Below the pieces are notes generated by a model. That model ran no database searches. It saw only the letters and a list, made by a program, of their open reading frames with translations, and was not told the DNA's origin. A DNA stretch of 64,000 bases from Bryopsis sp. KO-2023. Lineage: Eukaryota > Chlorophyta > Ulvophyceae > Bryopsidales > Bryopsidaceae. Below are positions 1-10,021 of this stretch, piece by piece; positions within the stretch are counted from its first letter, which is position 1; each line of letters opens with the position of its first letter. Location: contig BSYQ01000008.1 in NCBI GenBank assembly GCA_030272585.1, positions 2,232,001 to 2,296,000 on the forward strand, in the 5' to 3' direction. The translations under genes were made by a program, and so were the position numbers.

Positions 1-89
1 GTTAATAGGTACGTTTCCCGCTTATCAAGAATAGTAACCCCCCCGGTTTAGCGGAGCCCCCAGATTGATTACGTCCGGGGGAAAAGGGT

Positions 90-683
90 TTGATCAGTGG
101 GTGCGGCGGATACACATATCCCGTGACGGTTTTTTCGAGCGTTCTGTTTTTTTTGGGGGGTGCACGAAGGGTGTGCGTTCTGATGGGTGGTTCGGGGGTG
201 AGCGCGATCACTGTGAGGGTGGAGGTGGCATCCGGCGACGGCTCCCAGCAAGATACCACGCTCGAGGCGAAATCGTGGCTGTTCAGACCCGTGACGCCGC
301 ACGTCAGGCTCTGCGACAACGAGCGGTGTGCGCGGGAGGCTCGAAAACGCGAAGTCGGCTCGACCACGCGGCTGCTGGTCGCGACGGCGTTCTGCTTGAT
401 TTGGAACGTGGCGAGCATGGTGGTGACTTTGGCACTGGTACGCACGGGGTTGAAATCGAACGTCTCGATCGATTCGCCGGAAATGGTGACTCTGCTGGTG
501 ACTGCCATGCCGTTCTTGATCGTGGGGTCGGTGTTGATGTGGCTGGTCGTGGCGCAATGGACGAAACGATTGGGGAGGCGTTTTTGGGGGGGCAATTTTT
601 GTGCTTGTCGTGATTTGGATTCTACGCGCCTCCAAGGGATTTCGGCTTCGGAGCCGACCTTGGTGGGGGTGCAATCGGCTTAA
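90..683 (+). CDS. 3' part of a small two-helix membrane protein gene (unrecognised)
   Basis: The frame ending at the TAA of 681-683 has a polar N-terminal half followed by two strongly hydrophobic stretches, around residues 95-118 (LLVATAFCLIWNV...) and 132-155 (MVTLLVTAMPFLIVG...), each long enough to cross a membrane. The true 5' end is probably upstream of the window, or an exon border lies near 160-170. Loosely the layout recalls small membrane proteins of the DUF3592 kind, but I cannot assign it. The region is G+C-rich and other long frames overlap it on both strands; I prefer this one because only it yields two coherent membrane helices. No splice sites were verified. Confidence 0.35.
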   Translation: MISGCGGYTYPVTVFSSVLFFLGGARRVCVLMGGSGVSAITVRVEVASGDGSQQDTTLEAKSWLFRPVTPHVRLCDNERCAREARKREVGSTTRLLVATAFCLIWNVASMVVTLALVRTGLKSNVSIDSPEMVTLLVTAMPFLIVGSVLMWLVVAQWTKRLGRRFWGGNFCACRDLDSTRLQGISASEPTLVGVQSA

Positions 684-2639
684 TTATAAAAAAAAGAAAC
701 AAAACAAAAAAACATTTCCTTGACCATGCGTTTTGCTTTTCTCTGTAGATCTTAGTCATGCTTTATGGGTTGGAAGGGAAATACTGTGGAGTTGTTTTTT
801 TTTTTCACTATTTTTTGCTTTTTCCAAACCCCCCATGTAGCTAGCTAGGTCGAGGAAATGGATATTCTGTCGTGTTTTTTTTTATTTTACCCTGTTTTCT
901 TTTTTTGGTGGGGGTAGGATTTTTTTTTTTTTGGTGGTTGTAGCTCCCTGCTTGGTGGGTGGAGTCCGAATAATCAGCAAGAATAAGACTGTGGGGGGGA
1001 TTTGATCTTCCCACATATATTTTTTAAAATTGGAAAAAAAAGGAAAAATGGAGGAAACCTTGGGGAAAAATCTATGTTTCGCCATAAATCGGCTAATGAT
1101 TGTGGAGGGTCGATTTCGGCTAGCTTTCAAAAAGGGGAGAGAGTGAAAAAGAAAAAAACAAGGTCTTCGTAAAAAAAGAAAGGAAAAAAAATACTGATGT
1201 TGGTAAAATAAATCCATTCAACTGATTGATTTGATATGTCGACCATTTTTTTTTGTTCAACTGTTTTTAGGGGGGAAAAGTACTGGGCAAGATTAAAAGA
1301 TGGGCGGCATGGTTTTTGTTGTTGTTTTTTTCCCTAAAGGATCAAGGGAAAATGAAAGAAAAAATCATTAATGCTGAGGATAAAAGAAGGGATGGTTTGA
1401 TTTTTTTGTTGGTGTTTTTTTTTCTGTTTGGTTAGAGAAAAAGAGAAAAGGTGGTTGATGGTTTTATTATGATTCCATATATATAAAAAAGAAGACCACT
1501 CGGTTTTTGAAATAGATATGATCTATAAAATCAAGGCTAGCTGGAGAACATGGAGCGAAAAAAAATTAAAAAAATCTCAAGAAGAGACACCCAAGCATAA
1601 ACTAGATTTCATGAGGGGAAAAAAAATCAAGATGTTTTTTTTTAGTCCTCTTTTTTTTGTTGTTTAATTCATATGAGGAAAAGAAAGGTGGGTTCAAACC
1701 GAGGTGGGAAAAAAAAAGATAAGATAAAAAAAAACCAAGAAGGAGCACTCAGTCCTGGTAGCAGTTTATTTTTTTTTTTGGAAAAAAAAAACGAACAAAA
1801 GTCCTCTTTAGATTTTAATTTTAGCTGCAATTCGATTTGCGAAAGAAATATATTCCTGTCGAATGTATGTTTTAGAAAAAAAAAGGGAAACACACAGTAG
1901 GAGTGCAGAAAGATTTTTTTTTGAAATCGATCGTAACCAGGTCTGCTTATTTTTTCGAATGAATTGGGATCGGCACTGGTGAAAGGGAATAGAGTAGAAG
2001 AAAAAAACGCACAAGGCCCCACATTATTGGATTCATCCCTTGATATCAGCAAATTGTTGGAGGTGATGCTTTTTTCTTTTCTACTTCTCTTTTTTTTCTT
2101 TTTTTTCCCCGAGGGTGTTCTCCCAAAGGGTGAAATTTTCCCAGTATGTGTATACAAAGAAAGAAAAAAAAAGGAAAAGGGAAGGAAGAGAAAAGAATTG
2201 TGAAGGATGCTGATCGGTTTTGATGGCTTTGTGGAGGATGATTTTGAATGTTCGGATGTAATCACTAATGTGTTGGTTGGCCTGTTATGTTTTTGTATTA
2301 TTTCTGAGTATATATATTATTTTTCAAGTACGAAACTATATATATGTTTCAACTAAGAAACTATATATTTTTCAAGTAAGAAACGAAACTATACGAAACT
2401 ATATATATATATTTTTCAAGTAAGAAACAATATATTTTTCGAGTGCAGGAGATAGGAACAAGATTGTAGGAAAGAGAAAAAAACTGATCGTAAAGCTTGG
2501 AATGGAAGTCATCATCATGCACTGCATCTTTTTAACTCGTGTGATTTTTTTTTTATTTTTTTATTTTGCAGGTGGGGGGGTTGCCCAACTCCCATTATAA
2601 TTCTGTATGCCCCAAATCCCCTTGAAAAAAAAAAAGGAG
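684..2639. other. AT-rich intergenic DNA without a supported gene
   Basis: About 2 kb made of A, T and G homopolymer runs. Open frames here are low-complexity Lys/Phe/Ser-rich translations of those runs and have no domain-like character. I see no RNA gene. Confidence 0.6.
2310..2445. repeat. Imperfect AT-rich tandem repeat
   Basis: A motif of about 20-30 bases (TTTTTCAAGTAAGAAACTAT and shortened variants, separated by TATATA runs) is repeated about four to five times with variable spacing. It looks like a decayed minisatellite. Confidence 0.5.
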
Positions 2640-2712
2640 AAAAGCGAGCACTAGGGCATTTCTCAATCAATCAATATTTATAACCCACAGCAAAAGAGAG
2701 CCATCATTCTCC
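2640..2712 (-). repeat. LINE 3' end (tail remnant)
   Basis: Read on the minus strand, this stretch holds the motif GATGGCTCTCTTTTGCTGTG followed by GGTTATAAATATTGATTGATTGA. The same motif closes the full LINE at 18313-18366 and recurs at 59335-59380. It is a severely 5'-truncated LINE insertion and marks the left edge of the duplicated gene array. Confidence 0.55.
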
Positions 2713-2719
2713 AGGACGA

Positions 2720-3233
2720 ACGGGGCGTCGATGGCCTCCCTTTACACGTTCTGTAAATTTTGGTTTGGCAAGAAAGAAGCACGATCCTTCAACAACCGAC
2801 CTTGAATGCCACTGGATCCTCAACTTTCGCCCCTGGATGTGCAAGCTTATTTTTTATCGATCAGGAATCAGCAATCAGTCTACGCCTGAGTAGTTTTCAT
2901 CGATGCGAACGATGGCTCTTTCACGCCACGAAAGGCAGAGGTCCTGGAAACCGCATCCCCTATGGAAAAACAAATCAACCATGATCGAGGAAGTAAGACA
3001 AGGCCTGACCACGCCCCCGGCGTGAAACAGAATCATACTACAATGATCAAGGCTCTTCCAACGAAGTCACCACGTGCTCTCGACGACTTCTCCGTTGCTG
3101 CCGTGTCGTATGAATCGAGAACGTGCATCCTGGTACCGTCCAGCTGATACTGCTCCACAGATTCATACCAACACAGTGGCTGATCATTCAAAGGCAGCGC
3201 TGGAGCCCCTTGGGTGCAATTGGCGGCCCCAAT
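2720..3233 (+). promoter_or_regulatory. Duplicated 5' flank of LRR gene, unit 1
   Basis: This segment is closely similar to 38028-38500 in front of unit 3, including TTTTGGTTTGGCAAGAAAGA and a Ser/Pro-rich frame near 3044-3147. It precedes the signal-peptide ATG of the LRR gene, so it should contain promoter and 5' UTR. I cannot point to a TATA box or initiator. In unit 2 most of it is missing, because the LINE insertion ends about 58 bases before the ATG. Confidence 0.4.
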
Positions 3234-6200
3234 ATGATGACCTCCCGATTGCACGCCGCCGTGGTGGCCCTTCTCATATCGCTGCTGCCTTACGGAACGA
3301 GTGCGGAATTCGTCCCTTGCGAGGTGAACCAAAACCTTGTAAAACTGTGTAACGATCTTCGATGGATTTTCTTCGGGGGGGTAGGTTGTTTGTTCAGCTA
3401 GTCAGGCGATGCAATGAAGGAACGGGGTGTCCCTCCCCCCTTCCAACGTCCTAAGAGCATCTACACCGTTGTCCGCAGTTGCAGTTGCAGTTGCAGTTGC
3501 AGCTCGCGCACGTGCGATCGCTCGCAAGTATCGTGACACAGTCATTGCGAATTTACGTGCTTTTTGGCTTTACGAACTGCGCATCGCCTCAGTTGAGGGG
3601 GTCGAGGTGAGGCGCGACGCAGAAAGTGAGCCCGGAACTCACGTAATTTCGCGCCGATTCTTAATGACTGTGGCGAGCGACTCGCACGTGCGCGCGAGCT
3701 GCAACTGCAACTGCAACTGTTGGTGGGGATGCTCTAAGCGGAATATTTAGTTATTTTATTAATTATTATTTATATTATTATTTATTATCACTATTTACTA
3801 TTTTTTTGAATAAATTGAGATGGACCCTCACGGTTTTGCTCTCTCTTCCAGGGCGATTCGTTCTCTACAAAGGATGCATCGTTTGTGGAGTGGCTGATTG
3901 AAGAAGGATTGTCTACAAAAACTTGCAACTCGCATTCCAAGGACGGGACGACATTTTTTGGATATTCTGACTCAGTGGAACCGATTTTGGAGCCCGCTTG
4001 CGATGCGGTCGGTACCATTGCGTTGGAACGCAATAGAACGATTGCTCTATATTTGAGAAATGAAAGCGACTTTATGGAAATATGTGGTGTGGTGTAGGCG
4101 CTGCTTGGGCAGTCTGAGGACGGGGTTGGCTCTGGAAAACCTCGGTCTATCACTGGACTGACTTTTGGTGAAACCTATGGCAACCAACGACTTTTGGACG
4201 ATTTTGATTCTTTTGTGAAGAGGCTCCACTCGCTTCCTTGTCTCGCAACCATCACTGCCCATGGTGTTTCAGCACTGAGTAAGACTTCCCACACTTCTCA
4301 ATGCAATTGCAAAATCTTTTTGAAGGTTTCGAAATCAAATCGAACCTGCCTGGTTTCGGGCTCATTTCTGACGGAGTTTATCATTTTCCGTCAACTCCAT
4401 AACAACTGTGTGTATTTTGTCTCCATAAATTCCCGCCAAGAATAGGACAAGACATGCCAGGCCAGAACCTAATTCGATGTTTGTTTGTTTGCTTGCTTGT
4501 TTGTTCGTTGTGTCCTATTCCAAAGACTTCTTGACCTCCAATTACTCCCGAAGGCTGCCAGTCAAAGATCTGGTGGCACACATCATACCCAGTGAGCTGG
4601 CCAGAGCTCAACGATATAGCGATGATTGTGGAAGCTCGTGTGATCCCATCGAGCTAGCACTACCACCCTCACTTCTAACACTCGAAATATGGGGGACCTT
4701 CAAAAATCGTTATGGGACGTTCTACTGGGTTGATAGCAGAAGAGCAGTTTTGCCATCCCTTCCAAAAGGGCTACAGAAGCTCGTGATAGAGCAAACGCGG
4801 ATTGGTGGAAAGCTGCCGCGGACGTTGCCTGAGAACATTCGGCACGTGCAACTTGGAGGAAACTTGTTCGAGGGGGACGTACCAAGCGAGTGGGGAAAAG
4901 CAACAAAGCTCGAGGTTTTCGCGGTCCATGAGGAGAGACTGCGGGACTCGTTTGATTTGAATGATAAAAACGTGTGGCCTGACATAAAAGAAATCGATGT
5001 GTGCTTTGGCCATCCCAAGAAGAAAGGTCATGCTGGGGAGGAATTCGTTAGAAAAAGCTCAAACACATCCCAGCAGTTGCTGTGCTTGGGTTTTGGCTGC
5101 AGTGGTTCTGGCTGCGAGAGGTCCTTGCGGTGTTTAAAAGTAAGCAAATCCCCTCAAAGAAAAATTGAGAAATAGAATTACCAAAGTGCAAGATTTCTAC
5201 TTCTTGAACAAAAGAGATAACTTCAACGTCCTTCCGTAGTGTTACGGTTTTTCAGCATGGTTCAAAAGAGAGAGAAAAAGAAAGCGAACAATGGTGTGGC
5301 GAAATATGAACGCGTAAACCAATACGAGCGACATATAAAACGCTGCAAAGTTGTTTGTTTGTCATTTTTTATCTTCCACGGAGTTTTTTACTTTCAATTC
5401 CACTGCAGACGGGGAAGAGCGACGCAAAGCTCGTCACCCGCAGTCAGAACTTTACAGAGGTGGACGTGGAGTTCGATTGCCATTTTGACTACGACGCGCC
5501 TTTCCAATTCGATTCCGATTATATTGCCTCCCCGTGCTACGACGAGCGAATGCCAGACAGACAGGAGGGACAGGAGGGAGAGGAGGCAGGGTGCCCACAC
5601 GAGAGCGCGTCAGCTGTACAAATATCTGGTGTTCGGATGGTGCGGTTTCCAAGTCGTCGACGATCCGTGGAGGAGCTCTTCGATTTGTTGAAGGACCTCC
5701 CGTGCTTGCAAACCTTACACATAGATGGTTGCCCTGGTAAGGTGCACCCTGCCGAACAAACCAACCGGAATTCATACTGGAAAAAATAAACGGCTTGGTT
5801 CTATGTTTTGGTCGTTCAGGAAGGACTGTGGATGCCATGCCAGCGTGAAAATCTGTTTTGAAGAAAGACTGTAACGAATCCATTTCCTTATTCAAAGAAG
5901 ACTGTATTATCTACCATATACTGGTGCTAAGTGTTCGAGTGTTGCGTTTCCCTCAGGCTGGCTGGCAGGTTTAGGAACTCTCCCTCATCTTCGAAATTTC
6001 ACTTTGACGAAGCCGTCCACTAAAGACTGCCCAAAGGGCCCCACAAGCGCCAAAAGCATTGATATGATCTTCCCACCCAACCTTGAGATTCTGACGACAC
6101 AAGGCATCAGGTTTGGCCCAGGGGAACTGTCCACTAGCGCCTTGCCACATCTGAATCAACTGAACATTACCGATTCGGGTTTGCCGGAAGATCTGCCCGC

Positions 6201-7233
6201 TGGACTGGAGCATCTTCGAATCGAGCTTGATCCGACCCTCGAGTGGGTAATTCCGAAGGCCTGGGAAAAGGTGACCCAGCTGAGGACGATGGCTATCCAA
6301 GGGACCTCCCCTTCCGACCGCCTCCTGCTCCATCTCACTCCTGTATTTGACAAAATGTGGCGGCTGGAACACGTGGAAACATGCTTGCGAACCACCCCTC
6401 CAGACCCTACGCGGCTTCAGTTTTGCAGCATGGGTTATTTCCCACTGCGGTTGTGCAACTCACCAAAAACGTTCGGTTGCGGAACCGACTTTGCCCTTGC
6501 CACCAAGGTTACGTGGATCGTTGCTGGTGTGGTCATTTTTTTGTTGCTGTGCCGTTGTGTTTGTTCTGAGTCGGAGTGTGGATCCTTCTTCGTGCGCGTC
6601 AAGCACAGGGCATTGGGAGTGGTGTCGTTCGGCGCAATTTTCTCTTGTGTGACGTTGATCCTGGAAACAATTCCATCCGTCTTTGCGAGAGTTATGCTTG
6701 GAATCGGAGCGCTTCACTACGTTGTTTTCATGCTGTCGTTTTGGATATCAATGAAAAACACAGAGAAACACGCATGTTTTCCCAGCGATGCAAGGGAGAG
6801 CGAGCCTGGGATGCTGGACACCGCTTGGTTTTCTTGGCGTTTCAAAGGAGGGCGTTTCTCGCGTTGCTTGAGCACTACGCTCATTGTTCTGGCTGCGCCA
6901 TTGGTGTTGGAATTGGCAGGTCTGTTCCACACGCTCACAGGAAGAAAGATCTGTTGCGTCACGTCTGAAATGGATTTGAGAGTGTGGCTGTACTGGAGGA
7001 TCGTATTGCAAGGCCTCACTGCCTCCGCGTTCCAAGCAGTGTTTCAGAGCATCGTGTTCAACTTGCCGCTGGCCAAGTTTTTCGACATGGTGGGAGCCCA
7101 CGATGTGCCTTTGGGGGTGTTGACATGGACCTTGGTGCTGTCGCAATTATCGATTGTGCTGGGAGTCCTTGAATTCACCTTCGAAGTATTGTTGCCGCTC
7201 CTCTCTCGGTTGAATCAACCAATGGTTGATTAA
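3234..7233 (+). CDS. Secreted leucine-rich-repeat protein with six C-terminal membrane helices, unit 1 (intact copy)
   Basis: Six coding exons are visible. Exon 1 starts at 3234 and encodes a signal peptide (basic start, then AAVVALLISLLPYGTSA). Exon 2 starts at 3852 after TCTCTCTTCCAG. Exon 3 is 4113-4278, exon 4 4526-5139, exon 5 5409-5736 and exon 6 5957-7233; phases agree from exon 3 onward. The exon 1 donor (GTAGGT at 3381 keeps phase) and the exon 2 end are uncertain. Exons 4-6 hold Leu-rich repeats (LPKGLQKLVIEQTRIGGKLP, LPENIRHVQLGGNLFEGDVP, ALPHLNQLNITDSGLPEDLP), resembling the plant-type LxxLxLxxNxxxGxIP pattern. From about 6,500 on, exon 6 encodes roughly six hydrophobic helices and a Cys-rich loop. 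I infer an extracellular LRR domain on a multi-pass anchor. No stop or frameshift was seen in exons 3-6, making this the best preserved LRR copy. Confidence 0.72.
3455..3734. mobile_element. 280-bp MITE with long terminal inverted repeats in LRR intron 1
   Basis: The element begins GAGCATCTACACC and ends in its near inverse GGTGGGGATGCTC. The arms, about 100 bp each and rich in GCAGTT/AACTGC and GCACGTGCG, are imperfect inverted repeats. It is flanked by TAA on both sides (3452-3454 and 3735-3737). The empty site is seen in unit 2 (CGTCCTAAGCGG near 30863), so TAA is a real 3-bp target duplication. A TWA duplication fits PIF/Harbinger-type MITEs. Confidence 0.75.
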
Positions 7234-7714
7234 TCACGTTTTGGCGGCGTGCCTGTGCGGAAGCGGTGGACACACTGTTGGACTCTTTTCCTTAACTCGC
7301 GTCAAAGCGTACAAAGTTGTACGTGGTTTGTCATTCTGAAACCAACGCTCCTCGTGTTTTTTTTTTTCAACATTCGTCTTTTTTGTGCAATAGATGCTGA
7401 TTCAAACAAACAAACATCGACTGGCTTATTTGTTCGTTTGCTTGATTGTAGGACATGCTTCAGATAACATTTTACTGTGTAACCTATGTTTGGTTGTTTC
7501 TTTTGAGTGATTACTAATTAGGGCTCCATTCGGGGTCAATTGAGGTTAACGATGTAAATTTTGATGATGTGAATTCAAAAAATCTTATTAAATCCTTGAC
7601 TCTCTTCTTGTACAATGCAGTCAGGCCTGTTTCACGTTTTTAAGGGGTCAAAATGTTTTTGCTGTGGATTGTAATTATTGAATGGTTGGTTGGTTGGTTG
7701 AGGGGGTCTCATGG
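7234..7714. other. Intergenic region between LRR and kinase genes, unit 1, with an old LINE tail
   Basis: The LRR 3' UTR and spacer are conserved in units 2 (34400-35250) and 3 (55835-56330). At 7655-7710 lies TTTTTGCTGTGGATTGTAAT followed by a TTGG/TGGT run, a LINE 3'-tail remnant found at the same place in all three units. The tail therefore predates the triplication. Confidence 0.5.
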
Positions 7715-7750
7715 GGAGCGTAAGGGCTGTCTAGGCGTGCCGTGGTCCAA
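7715..7750 (+). pseudogene. Kinase gene 5' stub, unit 1
   Basis: GGGAGCGTAAGGGCTGTC up to GTGGTCCAA matches the start of the kinase genes of units 2 and 3, but the start codon context ACCATGG reads CCGTGG, so the ATG is lost. Similarity stops at about 7750, where a retroelement fragment begins. Nothing else of this kinase is found before unit 2 starts at about 30584. Confidence 0.55.
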
Positions 7751-7814
7751 CAACAAATCAAATCAATATTACATGCGTAATATTGAGATTTCTTTGCCGC
7801 CGACTGCGTGTTGT

Positions 7815-7858
7815 CATCTGAAAAAACCAACCGCGTTAAAATGACGATAAAGTAGCGT
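7815..7858 (+). repeat. Left terminal inverted repeat, transposon copy 1
   Basis: Starts CATCTGAAAAAACC and pairs with 16791-16834 on the other strand over about 44 bases with two mismatches. Confidence 0.85.
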
Positions 7859-7988
7859 TGTTTTATCGCTTACGCCTCTTTATCGAATTCGGATACCGGT
7901 GACGATGATTAGCGCAAAAATAACGCCCATAAAATTGCGTGCTTGTTGCGACTGTGTCAATCCAGCGTGAAACAGCGCCACCAGTAAT

Positions 7989-8415
7989 TTGACGTTGTTT
8001 CACGTTGCTTTTTGCGGTTGCGTTAATTTCACGCTCAGAGAGCGTCAGCGATATTTTGACGTTGTTTCACGTCGCTTGTTGCGGTTGTGTTATTTCCACG
8101 CTCAGGTAGCGTCAGTGATAATTTGACGTTGTTTCACGTCGCTTGTTGCGGGTATGTTGCTTTCACGCTCAGAGAGCGTCAGCGATATTTTGACGTTGTT
8201 TCACGTCGCTTGTTGCGGTTGTGTTATTTCCACGCTCAGGTAGCGTCAGTGATAATTTGACGTTGTTTCACGTCGCTTGTTGCGGGTATGTTGCTTTCAC
8301 GCTCAGAGAGCGTCAGCGATATTTTGACGTTGTTTCACGTCGCTTGTTGTGGGTACGTTGCTTTCACGCTCAGAGAGCGTCAGCGATATTTTGACGTTGT
8401 TTCACGTTGTTGTAC
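7989..8415 (+). repeat. 67-bp subterminal tandem array, copy 1
   Basis: Six exact-length 67-bp units run from 7989 to 8390, followed by a partial seventh. Units start TTGACGTTGTTTCACGTCGC. Each contains a hairpin-forming core of the type ACGCTC-AGA-GAGCGT and the hexamer GCGTCA. Two unit types alternate (…AGAGAGCGTCAGCG versus …AGGTAGCGTCAGTG), suggesting that a two-unit block was amplified. Such subterminal arrays are typical transposase-binding sites in CACTA-like elements; that role is inferred here. Confidence 0.85.
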
Positions 8416-10021
8416 GACATCCAAAGAGGGGTGAATTATCGGTGAATGATGCAATAGATCTAATAGTAGGAACCTTTTGGGAATAGAACCCAATCCCCTG
8501 GAGGGGGCCACCAGGGATTCCACTCAATTTCTTAAAACTTAAGTTTAAGGACGTGTGTCAACCCTGAAGTGAGAAATCTAGCATCATGCTTGATGTTCAC
8601 TGAGGTCACCCAATTCTTGTAATCTGTGCTCCATACACAAGGAATTCTACCCTCATTCGACTTCCATCACCACTCTTCGCTCGGGCAGCCAAGAAGTCAG
8701 CCTTGAACCCTCTATTAGTTGCATTTTTTTTCGCTTTGGAATGCATCAGCCTTCGAGCCGTCTAACACACACACCCATGCACTGCAAAATCAGCACCGCA
8801 CTCAAATTCTATCACAAATTTGTGATGGAGGACACATCAAACCTACTGCAAACTTACTTCTCGTTTGCTTTTCCTCTTATAGTCGATCGCCACCACCATT
8901 GCTGATCCATTGGGATTGAGTTATCCATGAATACAGCCACAGAGATACGTTCAAGGACTTATGTTTTCATCATCAGGGTGATTTCAAGGTCGAGACAGCT
9001 TTAAAATGTTTTTGGCATGAAGATTCTCTAGCTTCTTTTTGTGGATATCTTCTGTGCTCATTCCAGCCTGCAACCTTCTACAATAGACACATTCATCAAG
9101 CGAGGGACTGATGCGAATGCACGAAAGGCTCAAACCTACAAGATTCAGAATCAACAATGGAATATACTTCTCTTCCTCCAATTGCCAATGCACCCAGGAG
9201 TGCTGTCAGGGAGTGAAGATAAAGAACTGCAAATAACATTTCAAGAACACAGTGATTTAGAGTTTTATTTTCGACTCCACAGAGTTTTTTTGCAGCAGTG
9301 GGTGATCCTGAAGTACATGCCCTGGGGATGGGAATAGGAAGCAACAGGATGTATCCTCCAAAACAGGGGAGATGTGGTTTGGTGTGATGTGTATAAGGGA
9401 AAAAAGTCACAGGAAAATCCTGAACCTGGGAGTAGCGAGGAATCCGATCCTGACGCCGAGCACCACCAGAAAAACGTCGGCACGCAAGCAGGGTGGTTAA
9501 GCTCACAGCCACCCAGGCTCTCTCGCCCGTCCATCCCAGCTAGAGGCGCTCGCAACGCGATCGACCAACTCCACCCCCTCGCCATTCCATCTAAGCTAGA
9601 GACCCTCGTAACACGATCGCTGAACTCCACTGTCAACGTCCATAGGAGTATATCCGATTATCGCGGAGCAGAACTGCAAGCCTCTCCACATAGCCCGCCC
9701 AGGAAAAAATTAAAAAAAAACCCAAACTCTGTTGGCTTACAGACCCCTCGTCAAGCTAACTCCAAACTCAGGAGGGTAGTAGTTGCGACTCGCGACCGCA
9801 ACAGAAAGGGTCCCCTCAGTTCACGGAAAATAGAGTGGCGCTTTTTTTTACCCCCAAGCGTCGAAGCGCCGAGTCGTTTCACGTTCAAAAAGAAAAAAAA
9901 ACAGACCCTTACCCAACCCTAACCCAACCCAAACCCAAACCCAAACCCAAACCCAAACCCAAACTGCCCCCTCACACCCAAACAAAACAAAACAAACGGA
10001 ACGGACATAAGAAACCACTTC
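8416..10021. other. Left internal region of transposon copy 1 without a firm gene
   Basis: An open frame at 9374-9922 (+) gives a polar, basic 182-residue protein, but it has no recognisable domain and overlaps equally long frames on the other strand. A perfect 16-bp palindrome, ATCACAAATTTGTGAT, lies at 8811-8826. Otherwise I see only possible regulatory sequence. Confidence 0.4.
9908..9965 (+). repeat. Telomere-like CCCAAA microsatellite, copy 1
   Basis: ACCCTTACCCAACCCTAACC leads into five to six CCCAAA repeats. It sits inside the transposon and is present identically in copy 2, so it is part of the element, not a chromosome end. Confidence 0.7.

Noticed and set aside
1669..2265. Ser/Phe/Lys-rich minus-strand protein
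   Set aside because: Translation of poly-A/poly-T runs; no coding character.
7989..8415. CRISPR-like array
   Set aside because: Units are contiguous 67-bp tandem repeats without unique spacers, inside a eukaryotic transposon.
9374..9922. A third transposon gene on the plus strand
   Set aside because: No domain, no clear splice partners, and equally long frames overlap on the other strand; left as unsupported.
9908..9965. Chromosome end or internal telomere scar
   Set aside because: The tract is the same in both transposon copies and flanked by transposon sequence, so it travelled with the element.
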